Counted from the first letter of the stretch, positions 21,543 to 30,104 are shown. The stretch: 64,000 nucleotides of DNA from Lachnospiraceae bacterium (GCA_015058015.1 SVDM01000005.1:109861-173860), one strand, 5' to 3'. Translations and numbers: made by a program. Notes: generated by a model from the sequence alone, not told the origin.

Positions 21543-23159
21543 CTATGCTGTTTTCACGGCTTTAACCGCTTCTTTGACTGCTTTCTTGCCGGCTTTTCTC
21601 TGTTTTAGTTCCTTGGTGTAGGTCTTCAGCCAGGCGTCTATAATGCTTTTGTTTGGCTTTTTGTCATAGGCTCCGTACCACTGGATTATTTCTTCACCTC
21701 TGATCTCGATTGTTATAAGCGGAATATCTTTCTTGTCTGCCTTTCTCAGGAAGAGGATGAAGCTTCTTCCGTCGTTGTGGCTGCGTAAATATCCGTCTCC
21801 TCCGACACAGTGATGTAATATTCTGCCTTCTTCTACAATCTCAGCTGCATCTTTCGCCGGTCGGATGATGTATCCACCTGCTGCTGCAGAGTACTTTTCA
21901 GAGAGTTTCTTGTACTTCGACTTAATCTTTGGGAATTTCTCAAGCACTTCTGTCTTTCTCTTGTCCATCTTGGCCTTCTCGACCATTAAGAGCATCTCGT
22001 CTCTGCGTCTTCTGAAGTCTGTGGGGAAGAGAATAACATCGTTTGTCATGTCGTAACCTTCGTTTATTCTCATGGAGATGTAGTCGTAATACTCTCTTCT
22101 TAGATCCTGGCGACGATTTCTTTCTCTCCAATCAGCTATTTTTCCCGGCATCCACATCTTTTGTTTTTTCATGTAGTTCCTTAAGCGGATCGGGGATATG
22201 TGTTTAAGGACTTTTGATGCTTTCTCCCAGTCTGTAGAGTATGTGTTATCCCGGAGTTCTTTGATTATTTCAAGTTCTTCGTCGTTCCAGTGTTTTCCGA
22301 GTCTTCTTTCGAGCTGATACATTTCAAGGACTTGCTTTGTGCCTTTATATGCAATCAGACTCTTTATCCTGTTCTTGTTAATCCTGAGACGGTCTTCTAT
22401 GTTCTTTCCTCTCGGATTCGGATTGACGGGAATCTTTCTGACCAGATTGTCGGCGTATTCAATAAGCCCTGCCTTAAGTATCATCTCAAAATCCGGATAT
22501 CGTGCAGCTGCTATGTAGTAATCGATTAGTCCGCATTCATCGTAATAGTGATTCATTATCGACTTCTCTACAGGAACATACTTAAACATGCCGGTCTTTG
22601 CGATTTCCTTGTATGTCCTTGGGTGTACAAGATAACGCCAGTTCTCACCAGTTGTTCTTGGATACCATGTCTTCGTATCATACCATGCGTCATTTGAATA
22701 ATACGCATAGTGATCATACCTTGAAGGCTTTTTGCCTTTTTCGAGGAATATCCGTTCATCTTCTTGGCATCTATAGACCGTATCGCAGGCTTGCCGTGTA
22801 TGCTGATCTGCATAAAAAGCCCTGAAAACAAAATGCTCATCATCTATCTTCTGACCAAAAACTATCCTGCATAAGGCATATTCGCTCCTTGTGTGTCCGG
22901 CCGGTTTATAGATAGCCTTGGTCTTGCACTTCCTGCAGAAGGTCTTTGCATCCCTTTCCGGTTTTTCAATATCCATCGCTGCATCCTGAAAAGGATCTTC
23001 AGTTGGCAGGGCTCGCAGAACATATCTCGCTCCGCATTCTGCACAGTGGCACTCAGCGTAAGCTCCTTTACGGGTGTAGTACACAAAATGATTGTCCTTG
23101 AACTGTTTCCTAGCCCAGGCTTCAATCCCTTTAACGGGCTTTAAATCAATATTGTCCAT
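21543..23159 (-). CDS. PcfJ-like protein
   Basis: The 538-residue protein has an N-terminal zinc-ribbon-like part (CHCAECGARYVL then FCRCKCK-type pairs around residue 75). The C-terminal PcfJ signature includes GRILHHCVGGDGYL, RSFILFLRKADK and PLITIEIRGEEIIQWYG. PcfJ is named after a gene of the enterococcal pCF10 conjugation region and is widespread in Firmicutes phages and mobile elements; its biochemical role is unknown. It is next to a PcfK-like gene, the usual pair. Confidence 0.85.
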   Translation of the reverse strand: MDNIDLKPVKGIEAWARKQFKDNHFVYYTRKGAYAECHCAECGARYVLRALPTEDPFQDAAMDIEKPERDAKTFCRKCKTKAIYKPAGHTRSEYALCRIVFGQKIDDEHFVFRAFYADQHTRQACDTVYRCQEDERIFLEKGKKPSRYDHYAYYSNDAWYDTKTWYPRTTGENWRYLVHPRTYKEIAKTGMFKYVPVEKSIMNHYYDECGLIDYYIAAARYPDFEMILKAGLIEYADNLVRKIPVNPNPRGKNIEDRLRINKNRIKSLIAYKGTKQVLEMYQLERRLGKHWNDEELEIIKELRDNTYSTDWEKASKVLKHISPIRLRNYMKKQKMWMPGKIADWRERNRRQDLRREYYDYISMRINEGYDMTNDVILFPTDFRRRRDEMLLMVEKAKMDKRKTEVLEKFPKIKSKYKKLSEKYSAAAGGYIIRPAKDAAEIVEEGRILHHCVGGDGYLRSHNDGRSFILFLRKADKKDIPLITIEIRGEEIIQWYGAYDKKPNKSIIDAWLKTYTKELKQRKAGKKAVKEAVKAVKTA

Positions 23160-23161
23160 GG

Positions 23162-23641
23162 CTACCCTCCGTAATATTCACTTATAATCTGCTTGGCCTG
23201 TCTCATATCAGGTTCGCCAAGTGTGACTTTTGATGCGTTTACGCCTGCTGCCTTTACGATTTCTGCCGGCACTGTCCATTGATTTTTAAAAGCCCAGGAA
23301 AGGATCTTGCCGATGCACCCCACAAGGGTCTTGTTCTTTTTTCTGACCTTAACCTGCATATCGGGATTCTGTGATACCTGGAAGCGGACATATCCTATCC
23401 AGTCATTAAGGATCCCCTGGGGTCTTAGAGCCTCCTCTTCCACTTTCAGCTTTCCTAAGGCTGCCATGAGCGGTGATGCAAGTTCTTCTATAAGTCCGTC
23501 TGCGTAATCCTCAGCGTCCATCTCGTCGAGGCCGTTCTCAAGGGCAAGGGCCTTTAGGGATGATATATCTCCCTCTTCCTTTAGGCCTGCTGCCGCAAGA
23601 TTTAATTCCTCTGTTGTCATATTTCCAAACTTATCAAACAT
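23162..23641 (-). CDS. PcfK-like protein
   Basis: Starting at 23641 (upstream AAGGGG), the 159-residue protein has the PcfK pattern: a helical acidic N-terminus, SLKALALENGLDEMDAEDYADG, and a C-terminal region with IGKILSWAFKNQWTVP. It sits two bases upstream of the PcfJ-like gene. The pair is conserved across Firmicutes mobile elements and may act with replication or transfer proteins. Confidence 0.8.
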   Translation of the reverse strand: MFDKFGNMTTEELNLAAAGLKEEGDISSLKALALENGLDEMDAEDYADGLIEELASPLMAALGKLKVEEEALRPQGILNDWIGYVRFQVSQNPDMQVKVRKKNKTLVGCIGKILSWAFKNQWTVPAEIVKAAGVNASKVTLGEPDMRQAKQIISEYYGG

Positions 23642-23662
23642 AACTTCCCCTTCTTTCAATCC

Positions 23663-23953
23663 CTACTTCATTAAATACAAATCACAGTCATTTATTACCT
23701 GCAAACCTATCCGGTCAAATTCCTTTTTCTGCGAAGGTGTCATACGGTCGTATGTTTCGCTGAAATAAATAGCCGCTTGTGTAATTCTATTGCAAGACTT
23801 CATATTCTCCTTTAATCTTTTATGGAGTAAAGTGTTTATATCTAATATCCGGGCGTTAATATCACTAAGCTCCTGAATTGTTTCCGCTGCGTTTTTTAAG
23901 ACCTTGGCGGCATCCGTCCTCATATATTCTTTTCTGTCAAATACACCTTCCAT
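23663..23953 (-). CDS. Small helical phage protein
   Basis: The 96-residue ORF has GAGGAGG seven bases before the ATG. Its translation is almost entirely helical with heptad spacing (NAAETIQELSDINARILDINTLL), suggesting a coiled coil. No family recognised. Confidence 0.6.
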   Translation of the reverse strand: MEGVFDRKEYMRTDAAKVLKNAAETIQELSDINARILDINTLLHKRLKENMKSCNRITQAAIYFSETYDRMTPSQKKEFDRIGLQVINDCDLYLMK

Positions 23954-23966
23954 ATCAAATCCTCCT

Positions 23967-24353
23967 CTAAGCCGTTGCCGTTTCCTTATTTACCAGTGGG
24001 CGAAGATCTATACAGTGAAATCCCACGGACGGAAAATAAAGCATCCGATCATCGATGTAATAATCTGCGTGGATCTTTCTTGTATCGCCGCCGTACTTCG
24101 CAATGTTTTCCGGCAGGTTTGCGTTGACCGCATCGAAGTGTAAGCCCCTTTCCATACAGAAGGCTATGGCGTTATCCAGGAGCTGGCCTGACCTGCAGGT
24201 ATATAAAATAACCTTGTTTCCCTTTTTCCTCTCATCAATAAGAAAATCAAAAAGAAATACATTTGCGTCCCCGATCTCCGGGAATTGTTTGTTTATGGAT
24301 AATGTGCCGTCGAAATCTACGGCGTAAGAAATAAAGTCTTTTGTCTCATTCAT
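23967..24353 (-). CDS. HAD-like phosphatase, phage-encoded
   Basis: The 128-residue protein has HAD motif I VDFDGTLS (about 13-20), motif II-like ILYTCRS with a conserved threonine/serine region, and a motif III/IV region ending in the aspartates of YYIDDRML. It is short, lacking a cap domain, like small HADs of unknown substrate in Firmicutes phages. It may act on nucleotides or nucleic acid ends; the substrate cannot be read from sequence. ATG is ten bases after AAAGGAG. Confidence 0.8.
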   Translation of the reverse strand: MNETKDFISYAVDFDGTLSINKQFPEIGDANVFLFDFLIDERKKGNKVILYTCRSGQLLDNAIAFCMERGLHFDAVNANLPENIAKYGGDTRKIHADYYIDDRMLYFPSVGFHCIDLRPLVNKETATA

Positions 24354-24723
24354 CAGAAGTGTTCTCCTTTCCGGGAAGATAATCGATATAAATGTCGTAA
24401 TAAGTTTTTTGATTCAGGTCTTTAAGATCATATTCTGCTGTCAGATCCGGCCTGAAGGGAGGTATAAGCCCCCGCTCTTTGTATTGCTTATGCGATACTT
24501 CATGGACAACTGCCAAATGCTTTACTTCGTAGTTGTAGAATTTCGCCAGCTCAAGGTCACTAAGGATGCCATTGTCCAGATACACACATTGCAATACCGC
24601 TTCATCCGGTCGCTGCCAATGCGCCTTTGCCTGTTTGTTCAGCTCTAAGAATCGTATGTTGTCGATGATCCTGACTGTCGGAACTCCACCTTTAAGGACT
24701 TCCAGTAACTCTGTAACCTTCAT
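24346..24723 (-). CDS. Uncharacterised phage protein
   Basis: The 125-residue ORF has a purine-rich ribosome site (AAAGGGGGAG). It begins MKVTELLEVLKGGVPTVRI, with a central strand pattern and a tyrosine-rich end (TYYDIYIDYLP). Unrecognised. Its stop overlaps the HAD-like start by 8 bases. Confidence 0.6.
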   Translation of the reverse strand: MKVTELLEVLKGGVPTVRIIDNIRFLELNKQAKAHWQRPDEAVLQCVYLDNGILSDLELAKFYNYEVKHLAVVHEVSHKQYKERGLIPPFRPDLTAEYDLKDLNQKTYYDIYIDYLPGKENTSDE

Positions 24724-24743
24724 ATGCTCCCCCTTTCATGTAT

Positions 24744-25265
24744 TTACTTGACTAACCCCGCTTCTTTTAGCTTTCTTATCTGGGCATAGACTGTAGATAC
24801 ACCCAGCTTCATTTCGTCGGCTATCTTTTCTACGCTCCATCCGGCATTTTTTAAAGCTTTTATCTTGCCGGTATCGATCTTTGACTTGTTTTTCCGTTCC
24901 TTTTCCTGAACCGGATCAAGCGCCCCCCCTACCTCGGGTTCGGGTCCTTCTTTGGGCTTAAACGGTATTTTCAGATCGTCAACTGCTGCCTTCATATTTT
25001 CCATGGCATTAGCCGCTGTCTGCTCTGTGTCCGGGGACGGATCGTCTGTATCAAATACAATCCCGGTCGGTATGACTGCATCTCTAAAATACTTCACAAC
25101 TGTTCCGTCCTCACGGATTTCAAAATCCGGTTTATCCTGATCAGACAAATACAGATCTCCTATAAAAATTCTTTCTTTTGGCTCGTATCTTATATCTAAC
25201 CGCTTGATCATCTTTGAAAATGATTTTGCCAGCGCTTCCGCTAAAAAAACTATGATCTTAATCAT
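24744..25265 (-). CDS. Uncharacterised protein with C-terminal HTH
   Basis: From the ATG at 25265 (upstream GGAGGGG) the protein has 173 residues. The C-terminal part is a clear helix-turn-helix (AGWSVEKIADEMKLGVSTVY), after a proline/glutamate-rich linker. The N-terminus is basic with a hydrophobic start (MIKIIVFLAEALAKSF). A DNA-binding regulatory role is likely; its target is unknown. Confidence 0.65.
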   Translation of the reverse strand: MIKIIVFLAEALAKSFSKMIKRLDIRYEPKERIFIGDLYLSDQDKPDFEIREDGTVVKYFRDAVIPTGIVFDTDDPSPDTEQTAANAMENMKAAVDDLKIPFKPKEGPEPEVGGALDPVQEKERKNKSKIDTGKIKALKNAGWSVEKIADEMKLGVSTVYAQIRKLKEAGLVK

Positions 25266-25319
25266 GCAACTTACCCCTCCTAAAAACCTAAAATGCAATA
25301 GCTGTCCATAAGACCGATC

Positions 25320-25451
25320 TCATACCAGATACCCCCAGCAGAACTTTATCAATGCTATTGGTCCGAGAATTGCGGCCGCTGCCCATATAGCACCAACTCC
25401 TACAACTAATATTCCTAGTAAAACATCGCTGACTTTAACCTTATGTTCCAT
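25320..25451 (-). CDS. Small single-span membrane protein (43 residues)
   Basis: The ORF has AAGGAGG seven bases before its ATG. It encodes MEHKVKVSDVLL followed by one strongly hydrophobic, alanine/glycine-rich span (GILVVGVGAIWAAAAILGPI) and a short end. Such proteins in phage early regions can be holin-like, regulatory or host-interfering; nothing more can be inferred. Confidence 0.6.
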   Translation of the reverse strand: MEHKVKVSDVLLGILVVGVGAIWAAAAILGPIALIKFCWGYLV

Positions 25452-25463
25452 CCTTTTCCCTCC

Positions 25464-25625
25464 TTACAGTCTCGTTAACGGGCATTCCTCGCAGATGGTA
25501 TCTAAAACCTCCTGAGTCATATCCGGATCATTTAGATATCTGCAATAGTCTTTACACATTTTCGCTTTGAGCTCTTCCGTGGTATCTGTGACTTTAATAC
25601 TTCCTATAATCTTGTTTTCTTCCAA
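25464..25625 (-). CDS. Small cysteine-containing phage protein
   Basis: I place the start at a TTG at 25625, eight bases after GGAAGGAG; a longer frame from a GTG at 25667 has no ribosome site. The product has 53 residues and four cysteines in the C-terminal half (MCKDYCRYLN, ICEECPL), suggesting a small metal-binding fold. Confidence 0.5.
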   Translation of the reverse strand: MEENKIIGSIKVTDTTEELKAKMCKDYCRYLNDPDMTQEVLDTICEECPLTRL

Positions 25626-25656
25626 TGTACCTTCTCCTTCCTTGAATAATGCTTTG

Positions 25657-25977
25657 TTATGTTCCACTATTGAGAAGTCTGTAGGCTGTTACCTTCTTCC
25701 CGGAATAGCGGCACATCTTTGTCCCGCAGGGCTCCACAACACCTGCTTTTGACAGCTCTGTTAAGCGTGGCGCCGTGAAATTACGCTCATCTGTCGGGAT
25801 ATATCCCATGTTGCGCATATGCACGGCTATTTCTTTGGCCGTCATAGGGCAGTTATAAAACTGCAAGGTCTCTGTGATCTGCTGGTACCTTTTCTGCTTA
25901 TCTGTGCTTTCATGTGACATCGCCCTGGTATCATGTGTGACATTCTGCCCCGGAAGGCGCTCCATATAATCACTCAT
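25657..25977 (-). CDS. Winged-helix-like regulator
   Basis: Starting at 25977 (GGAGG, seven bases), the 106-residue protein has a helix-turn-helix/winged-helix pattern: YQQITETLQFYNCPMTAKEIAVHM followed by APRLTELSKAGVV and a basic wing. It probably binds DNA; its partner is unknown. Confidence 0.65.
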   Translation of the reverse strand: MSDYMERLPGQNVTHDTRAMSHESTDKQKRYQQITETLQFYNCPMTAKEIAVHMRNMGYIPTDERNFTAPRLTELSKAGVVEPCGTKMCRYSGKKVTAYRLLNSGT

Positions 25978-25979
25978 TC

Positions 25980-26459
25980 TTATCCCTCCGATCTTATAAG
26001 CTGCATATAGCATTTTCTTCTGCCCCAGTTGAGACAATCCTGTTTACTCTCAAAATAGAGATCTAACGTCTTGCCTGCTTCGATGTCTCCTATAGGGGAT
26101 CCTCTTCGAAGCTTTGAAGCTCCGTATTTCCATCCCAGGCTCTTGCCGTATCCGATGTCTCTGACTTCATACAACCCTATAAGGGTGTAATCTAAGTCAT
26201 ATAAGGCTATGGTGTATCCTAACCACGCTTCCGGGCCTGCTATGGTTAGCCCTTCTACTAACGGCCGTCCATCTCTTCCAATTCCTAAATGATGCATATA
26301 GTCGTAGTAGGCGGTTACTTCCACGGGCACGAGTTCCGGCTGAGTCTGTTCGGCTGGTCCCGGCTGCCCTTCTAAAGCTCTAACCTCCCCCCCTGCCAAG
26401 GATACGCAAAACAGAACTATCAAAATAAAGGGGACGATATAAAACAATGCTTTCTTCAT
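25980..26459 (-). CDS. Secreted 3D-domain protein
   Basis: The protein has a clear signal sequence (MKKALFYIVPFILIVLFCVSLAGG), starts at 26459 after GGAGG and has 159 residues. The mature part is a 3D-like domain (VPVEVTAYY and a VRDIGYG segment), a fold related to lytic transglycosylases and cell-wall enzymes such as MltA and YuiC. A cell-wall-acting role in DNA entry, lysogeny or host interaction is possible. It is unusual for an early-region gene to be secreted. Confidence 0.7.
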   Translation of the reverse strand: MKKALFYIVPFILIVLFCVSLAGGEVRALEGQPGPAEQTQPELVPVEVTAYYDYMHHLGIGRDGRPLVEGLTIAGPEAWLGYTIALYDLDYTLIGLYEVRDIGYGKSLGWKYGASKLRRGSPIGDIEAGKTLDLYFESKQDCLNWGRRKCYMQLIRSEG

Positions 26460-26785
26460 TACCTGCGCCTCCGATCTCCGGCACCGGCGGTCACATACGC
26501 TGTACGTCTCTTGTTGATATGGATATCTAACGGGGTATGACAGGTTAAGCACTCCCACTTGAGCTCTTCCATATCGATATTGGTCATGTACCGGAAGTGT
26601 GCTCCGCAGCCGCACTCCACATAGAGCGGTTTTAGCTCTTCCAGAGCTGTTTCATGTCCGCATTCTTCGCATCGAAAGGCATATGTCTCTTGCTTCGTGC
26701 AAAATCCTTTGATCTCACCGCACTTTTCACACTTGATGATTAAAAATCCTTTGTACGGTCCTGTGTTTTCTCTTAAATTCTCCAT
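26459..26785 (-). CDS. Zinc-ribbon protein
   Basis: From the ATG at 26785 the 108-residue protein has three zinc-ribbon-type cysteine pairs (IIKCEKCGEIKGFC, FRCEECGHE, ECLTCH) and a basic end. It may bind nucleic acid or act as a redox or metal adaptor. The stop overlaps the start of the secreted 3D-domain gene by one base, so they are co-translated. Confidence 0.65.
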   Translation of the reverse strand: MENLRENTGPYKGFLIIKCEKCGEIKGFCTKQETYAFRCEECGHETALEELKPLYVECGCGAHFRYMTNIDMEELKWECLTCHTPLDIHINKRRTAYVTAGAGDRRRR

Positions 26786-26813
26786 CTCTTTTCTTATCCC
26801 TCTCTTTATGTTT

Positions 26814-27029
26814 TTATATTTGGGCTTGTCTCTGTGATGCTCTCGCTCTGGACAGCCGGTATTTTTCCAGCTCCTCGGTATCAAATACCAGGTGCGAATT
26901 TTTCTTGTGAGGATCCATCTTATACGCTATTTTTTGCCCGGGCTTTCGGTATAGTGCCCGGAGGTCTGTAGCGGAATATCCCATCGCTACCAGCTCTGAT
27001 AACTTCATGATCTTCTTTGGATATTGCAC
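26814..27029 (-). CDS. Small basic DNA-binding-like protein
   Basis: I prefer the GTG at 27029, eight bases after AAAGGAGG, over the ATG at 27035 whose spacing is only two bases. The 71-residue protein is basic with a helix-turn-helix-like segment (SELVAMGYSATDLRALYRK). Its position next to the helicase-methyltransferase gene suggests an accessory DNA-binding role. Confidence 0.6.
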   Translation of the reverse strand: MQYPKKIMKLSELVAMGYSATDLRALYRKPGQKIAYKMDPHKKNSHLVFDTEELEKYRLSRARASQRQAQI

Positions 27030-27043
27030 GGCCATCTCCTCCT

Positions 27044-29581
27044 TTAAATGCATTTGTTAAGCTTCGCATTGCCCTCAAAATCGAAAAAATCAAACAATGT
27101 CGGGCTTAGTTCTTCACGTTCGGCAGTCTCTAAATATCCCAGGCCGTCCCTGAAATAATCCGGGTTAAGCTCACAGCCGTAGTATTTGCGCCCCATAAGG
27201 ATTGACTGATATCCCGTCGATGCTATCCCGGAGAAGGGATCATATACTGTGTCACCTTTATTGGTGTACCGGTTTACCAGTCGTTCGATGGTGTCGAGCT
27301 GTAAGGGGCATACGTGCATCTGCTTCTTTGCGTTGACCTGGTTAAGGTTGAGCGTCCGCATCCGGATTATGTCGTCCCATACCTCCCCGATATCCCATGA
27401 GGCAGGTGCTACTACCATGAAGGTCGCCGGGAGCCTGTTTTCTTTATCCATCTTTTCCGCCAGGGCTACGTGTTCGTGATAGTCATATACGGTCTCTTTG
27501 GAATAGGTGGTATATACCTTTTGCATCCGGTCGGTGGGTACTTCCTTTAATTCTTCTTTGGTAACAAGCCGATCTCCCGAAGATCTCCAGAATGCGTGTG
27601 CGTCTATCTGCCACCTCGCCCTGGTATATTCTTCTTTGGACTTCTCCACCGGGACGTCCGCATAAGCCTTTGACTTATTGCTCTGGGGCTTCCTAAACAG
27701 CAGAACATATTCCGGGCATCCTACTCCCATCTTGGTACCGTCCTTGCACTGCTCGCTCCAACCCAGGCGGTAAGTCTGATTGTTTTCCCTTACCACGTCC
27801 GTTATGATGGTGATCATCCCCATGTACTTAAATCCATGCTGCATAAAATGAAGGGTTGCATAATCATGGAAGGGCTCGATTGTGGGGAATCCGGTACCGG
27901 TGGCATTGCCGAACTCAACACGGTCTTTAACGTGAATGGCTGCGACTCTTCCGGGCTTTAATACCCTGAGAAGCTCCGGCGTCAGGTAATCCATCTGTTT
28001 AAAGAAATCATCATCGTTCTGGTTATGGCCCATATCTGCGTAGTTCAGTGAGTATTCATAATGATTTCCGAAGGGAATGGATGTACAGATCATATCGATG
28101 CTGTTTTCTTCCATTCGCTTTGTTTCCTGTACGCAATCATCGTTAACGGATGTGTACAGCTCCCCGTTTACTTTCACCGTTTCATCAACTCCCATCTTTC
28201 TTTGCAGCTTTTCAAACCGCCTGATATCGTTTAGACCGTATTGCTTAACAATATCAGTCATTTTTGCCACCATGGCATCATGATCTTTCCACTTCCTGAG
28301 CAGTTCATCCCGGATGTTTTTCTCTTCTTCCGTGAAAATGATGTCTATAATGACCTTTTCCTTTTGCAGGAACCTGTAGATTCTGTGTAGAGCCTGCATG
28401 AAATTATTTGCTTCGTAGTCAATCCCTAAAAAGATGGCCCTGTGGCAATGATGCTGAAAATTGCATCCTGAGCCTGAAAGGGATTTCTTCGTGGCAAATA
28501 GCTTTATATTGCCTTCCGAAAAATCAATAACCTTCTTTTCCCGCTGGTCCATGTCCATGGATCCTGTGATATACTCAACCTCCGGAATAGCTTTTCTTAT
28601 GGCATCTCGTTCATAATCCGTATCGTGCCAGATAAGGAAGTGAGCTTCCGGATCTTCCTCGATGATTCTTTTCATCTCATCGATGCGCTTGCCTAAGTTA
28701 TCCCGTTTGACCTGGGCAGCTTCCTTTAATCCTGCTGCCGCATTAGTGAATAAGCACAGCTGGCCGTTTGACTCTTCGGCGTTCATATAATCCCCGGGCA
28801 GTTCGTGCCATCTTACATCCAGTTCCGGCAGGTCGTAGCCTTCATCTGAATAGGTGGGGTCGAGATCTGAGGGCTTAGATACGAATAATGCCCATGAGCT
28901 CATCCACAACCAGAACTCCTCTTCTCGCATGGGATAAAGTGAAAGGTTGTTCGCTTTGGTGCTGTCACGCTTGAAATACTTCGTAAGCGCTGCGCCGGTG
29001 TCCATTACTCCCAGATATCCGCTGTAATGGATAAGCTCTTTTTTTCTGTTTGGCGCCGGGGTAGCGGTGGCTACGAACTTATATTTGACGCCTTTAAACT
29101 TCGGTAGGAACGTCTGGTATGTCTTACTTCCGAAATCTCGCAGGACCGATGCTTCATCAAGGGACGTAGCCGTGAAATACTCAGGGTCAATATCGCCGTC
29201 TCTTACACGCTCATAATTCGTAATCATGATATTGTTGTCGCAGACTTCAATCTCAGCCATGTTGCGGACGTAGGTCGGCGCCTGATATCCGAGAATCTTC
29301 TCGGCGTCCCTTGTAAACTCCTGGCGCACTCCCAGGGGGCATACGATAAGGGCCTTACTGTCCGGTTCATGGCTGAGGATGATGTGTAATATCTCCTGCT
29401 GAATAACTGTTTTTCCCAGTCCGTAGGATGCGAATATTGCACGGCACCCCCCCCGAACTGCCCATTTAACTATGGCTTTTTGGTGGTCTTTAAGGTTTGG
29501 GTTGATCTCGGCATCATCGATGTCGAAGCCGCTCTCCTGGGATATGTCTATTTTGGTGTTTAGAAATTCTTCATATGTCAT
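27044..29581 (-). CDS. SNF2-like helicase fused to DNA methyltransferase
   Basis: The 845-residue protein is a fusion. Residues about 30-440 are a superfamily 2 helicase: Walker A GLGKT at 54-58, DEAS at 142-145, TATP at 171-174, and a C-terminal motif VI-like MQALHRIYRFLQ. From about 480 on is a SAM-dependent DNA methyltransferase: a motif IV-like TSIPFG at 500-505 (the usual (S/N/D)PP(Y/F/W) reads S-I-P-F) and a SAM-site DPFSGIASTG at 781-790. No restriction endonuclease partner is nearby, so it probably protects phage DNA from host restriction. It overlaps the small basic-protein gene at its end. Confidence 0.85.
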   Translation of the reverse strand: MTYEEFLNTKIDISQESGFDIDDAEINPNLKDHQKAIVKWAVRGGCRAIFASYGLGKTVIQQEILHIILSHEPDSKALIVCPLGVRQEFTRDAEKILGYQAPTYVRNMAEIEVCDNNIMITNYERVRDGDIDPEYFTATSLDEASVLRDFGSKTYQTFLPKFKGVKYKFVATATPAPNRKKELIHYSGYLGVMDTGAALTKYFKRDSTKANNLSLYPMREEEFWLWMSSWALFVSKPSDLDPTYSDEGYDLPELDVRWHELPGDYMNAEESNGQLCLFTNAAAGLKEAAQVKRDNLGKRIDEMKRIIEEDPEAHFLIWHDTDYERDAIRKAIPEVEYITGSMDMDQREKKVIDFSEGNIKLFATKKSLSGSGCNFQHHCHRAIFLGIDYEANNFMQALHRIYRFLQKEKVIIDIIFTEEEKNIRDELLRKWKDHDAMVAKMTDIVKQYGLNDIRRFEKLQRKMGVDETVKVNGELYTSVNDDCVQETKRMEENSIDMICTSIPFGNHYEYSLNYADMGHNQNDDDFFKQMDYLTPELLRVLKPGRVAAIHVKDRVEFGNATGTGFPTIEPFHDYATLHFMQHGFKYMGMITIITDVVRENNQTYRLGWSEQCKDGTKMGVGCPEYVLLFRKPQSNKSKAYADVPVEKSKEEYTRARWQIDAHAFWRSSGDRLVTKEELKEVPTDRMQKVYTTYSKETVYDYHEHVALAEKMDKENRLPATFMVVAPASWDIGEVWDDIIRMRTLNLNQVNAKKQMHVCPLQLDTIERLVNRYTNKGDTVYDPFSGIASTGYQSILMGRKYYGCELNPDYFRDGLGYLETAEREELSPTLFDFFDFEGNAKLNKCI

Positions 29582-29587
29582 GGGTTC

Positions 29588-29616
29588 TTGCCTTTGCTTG
29601 ATGTTTAATGTATGAT
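29588..29616 (+). promoter_or_regulatory. Promoter of the small plus-strand gene
   Basis: TTGCCT (29588-29593) and TATGAT (29611-29616) are 17 bp apart, ending about 25 bp before the plus-strand start codon. Confidence 0.6.
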
Positions 29617-29641
29617 TAAATCCTCAAAGGAGGTATTGCTT

Positions 29642-29857
29642 ATGTCCTATAATCTTTATCACGTTGACTGCTCCGACTTATCATCCGCAGAAATCGATGC
29701 GCTTTTAAAACGTATATCTGCCGTTGCTTTCATGGAACCTTCCCCGCAAAACAGAAATAATACCGAATTTGAGTTTTTCTTGGATAGCATTCAATCGGAG
29801 GAGTTGCTTAAGGGAATTGATTTTCCTGAACAGTGCCGTCTTCGTCAGATTCGTTAA
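29642..29857 (+). CDS. Small antisense-oriented protein
   Basis: This 71-residue ORF is on the plus strand, opposite to its neighbours, with an AAAGGAGG ribosome site eight bases before its ATG and its own promoter. It begins MSYNLYHVDCSDLSSAEIDALLKR and continues with NNTEFEFFLDSIQSEELL. No family recognised. Its last 50 bases overlap the 3' end of the minus-strand gene at 29808-30104. Confidence 0.65.
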   Translation: MSYNLYHVDCSDLSSAEIDALLKRISAVAFMEPSPQNRNNTEFEFFLDSIQSEELLKGIDFPEQCRLRQIR

Positions 29858-30104
29858 TGACATAAGCGTAGATCTTGACCCTGTCTTCCTTTTTGCCGGA
29901 AAGTGGGTTGATTCCATCGCTTTTCTTTATCTCAATGCGGAACTCCTGGCCGGATATAACGAATGGAATAATCTTTTCTAAAATCTGATATATTCCCATC
30001 ATCGTTTTTAAAATATCCTCGCCCCGGAATCCGCTGGAGGCGATTATCTGCTCATTTCCTGCCGGTAGTGCTTTGAGATATTCTTCTTTTTCTTTATCTG
30101 TCAT
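29808..30104 (-). CDS. Small phage protein, first gene of the early operon
   Basis: The 98-residue ORF has AAGGAG seven bases before its ATG. It begins MTDKEKEEYLKALPAGNEQ, has a hydrophobic centre (ILEKIIPFVISGQ) and ends in an acidic tail. Unrecognised. It lies between the Cro-like gene and the helicase-methyltransferase gene. Confidence 0.6.
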   Translation of the reverse strand: MTDKEKEEYLKALPAGNEQIIASSGFRGEDILKTMMGIYQILEKIIPFVISGQEFRIEIKKSDGINPLSGKKEDRVKIYAYVINESDEDGTVQENQFP

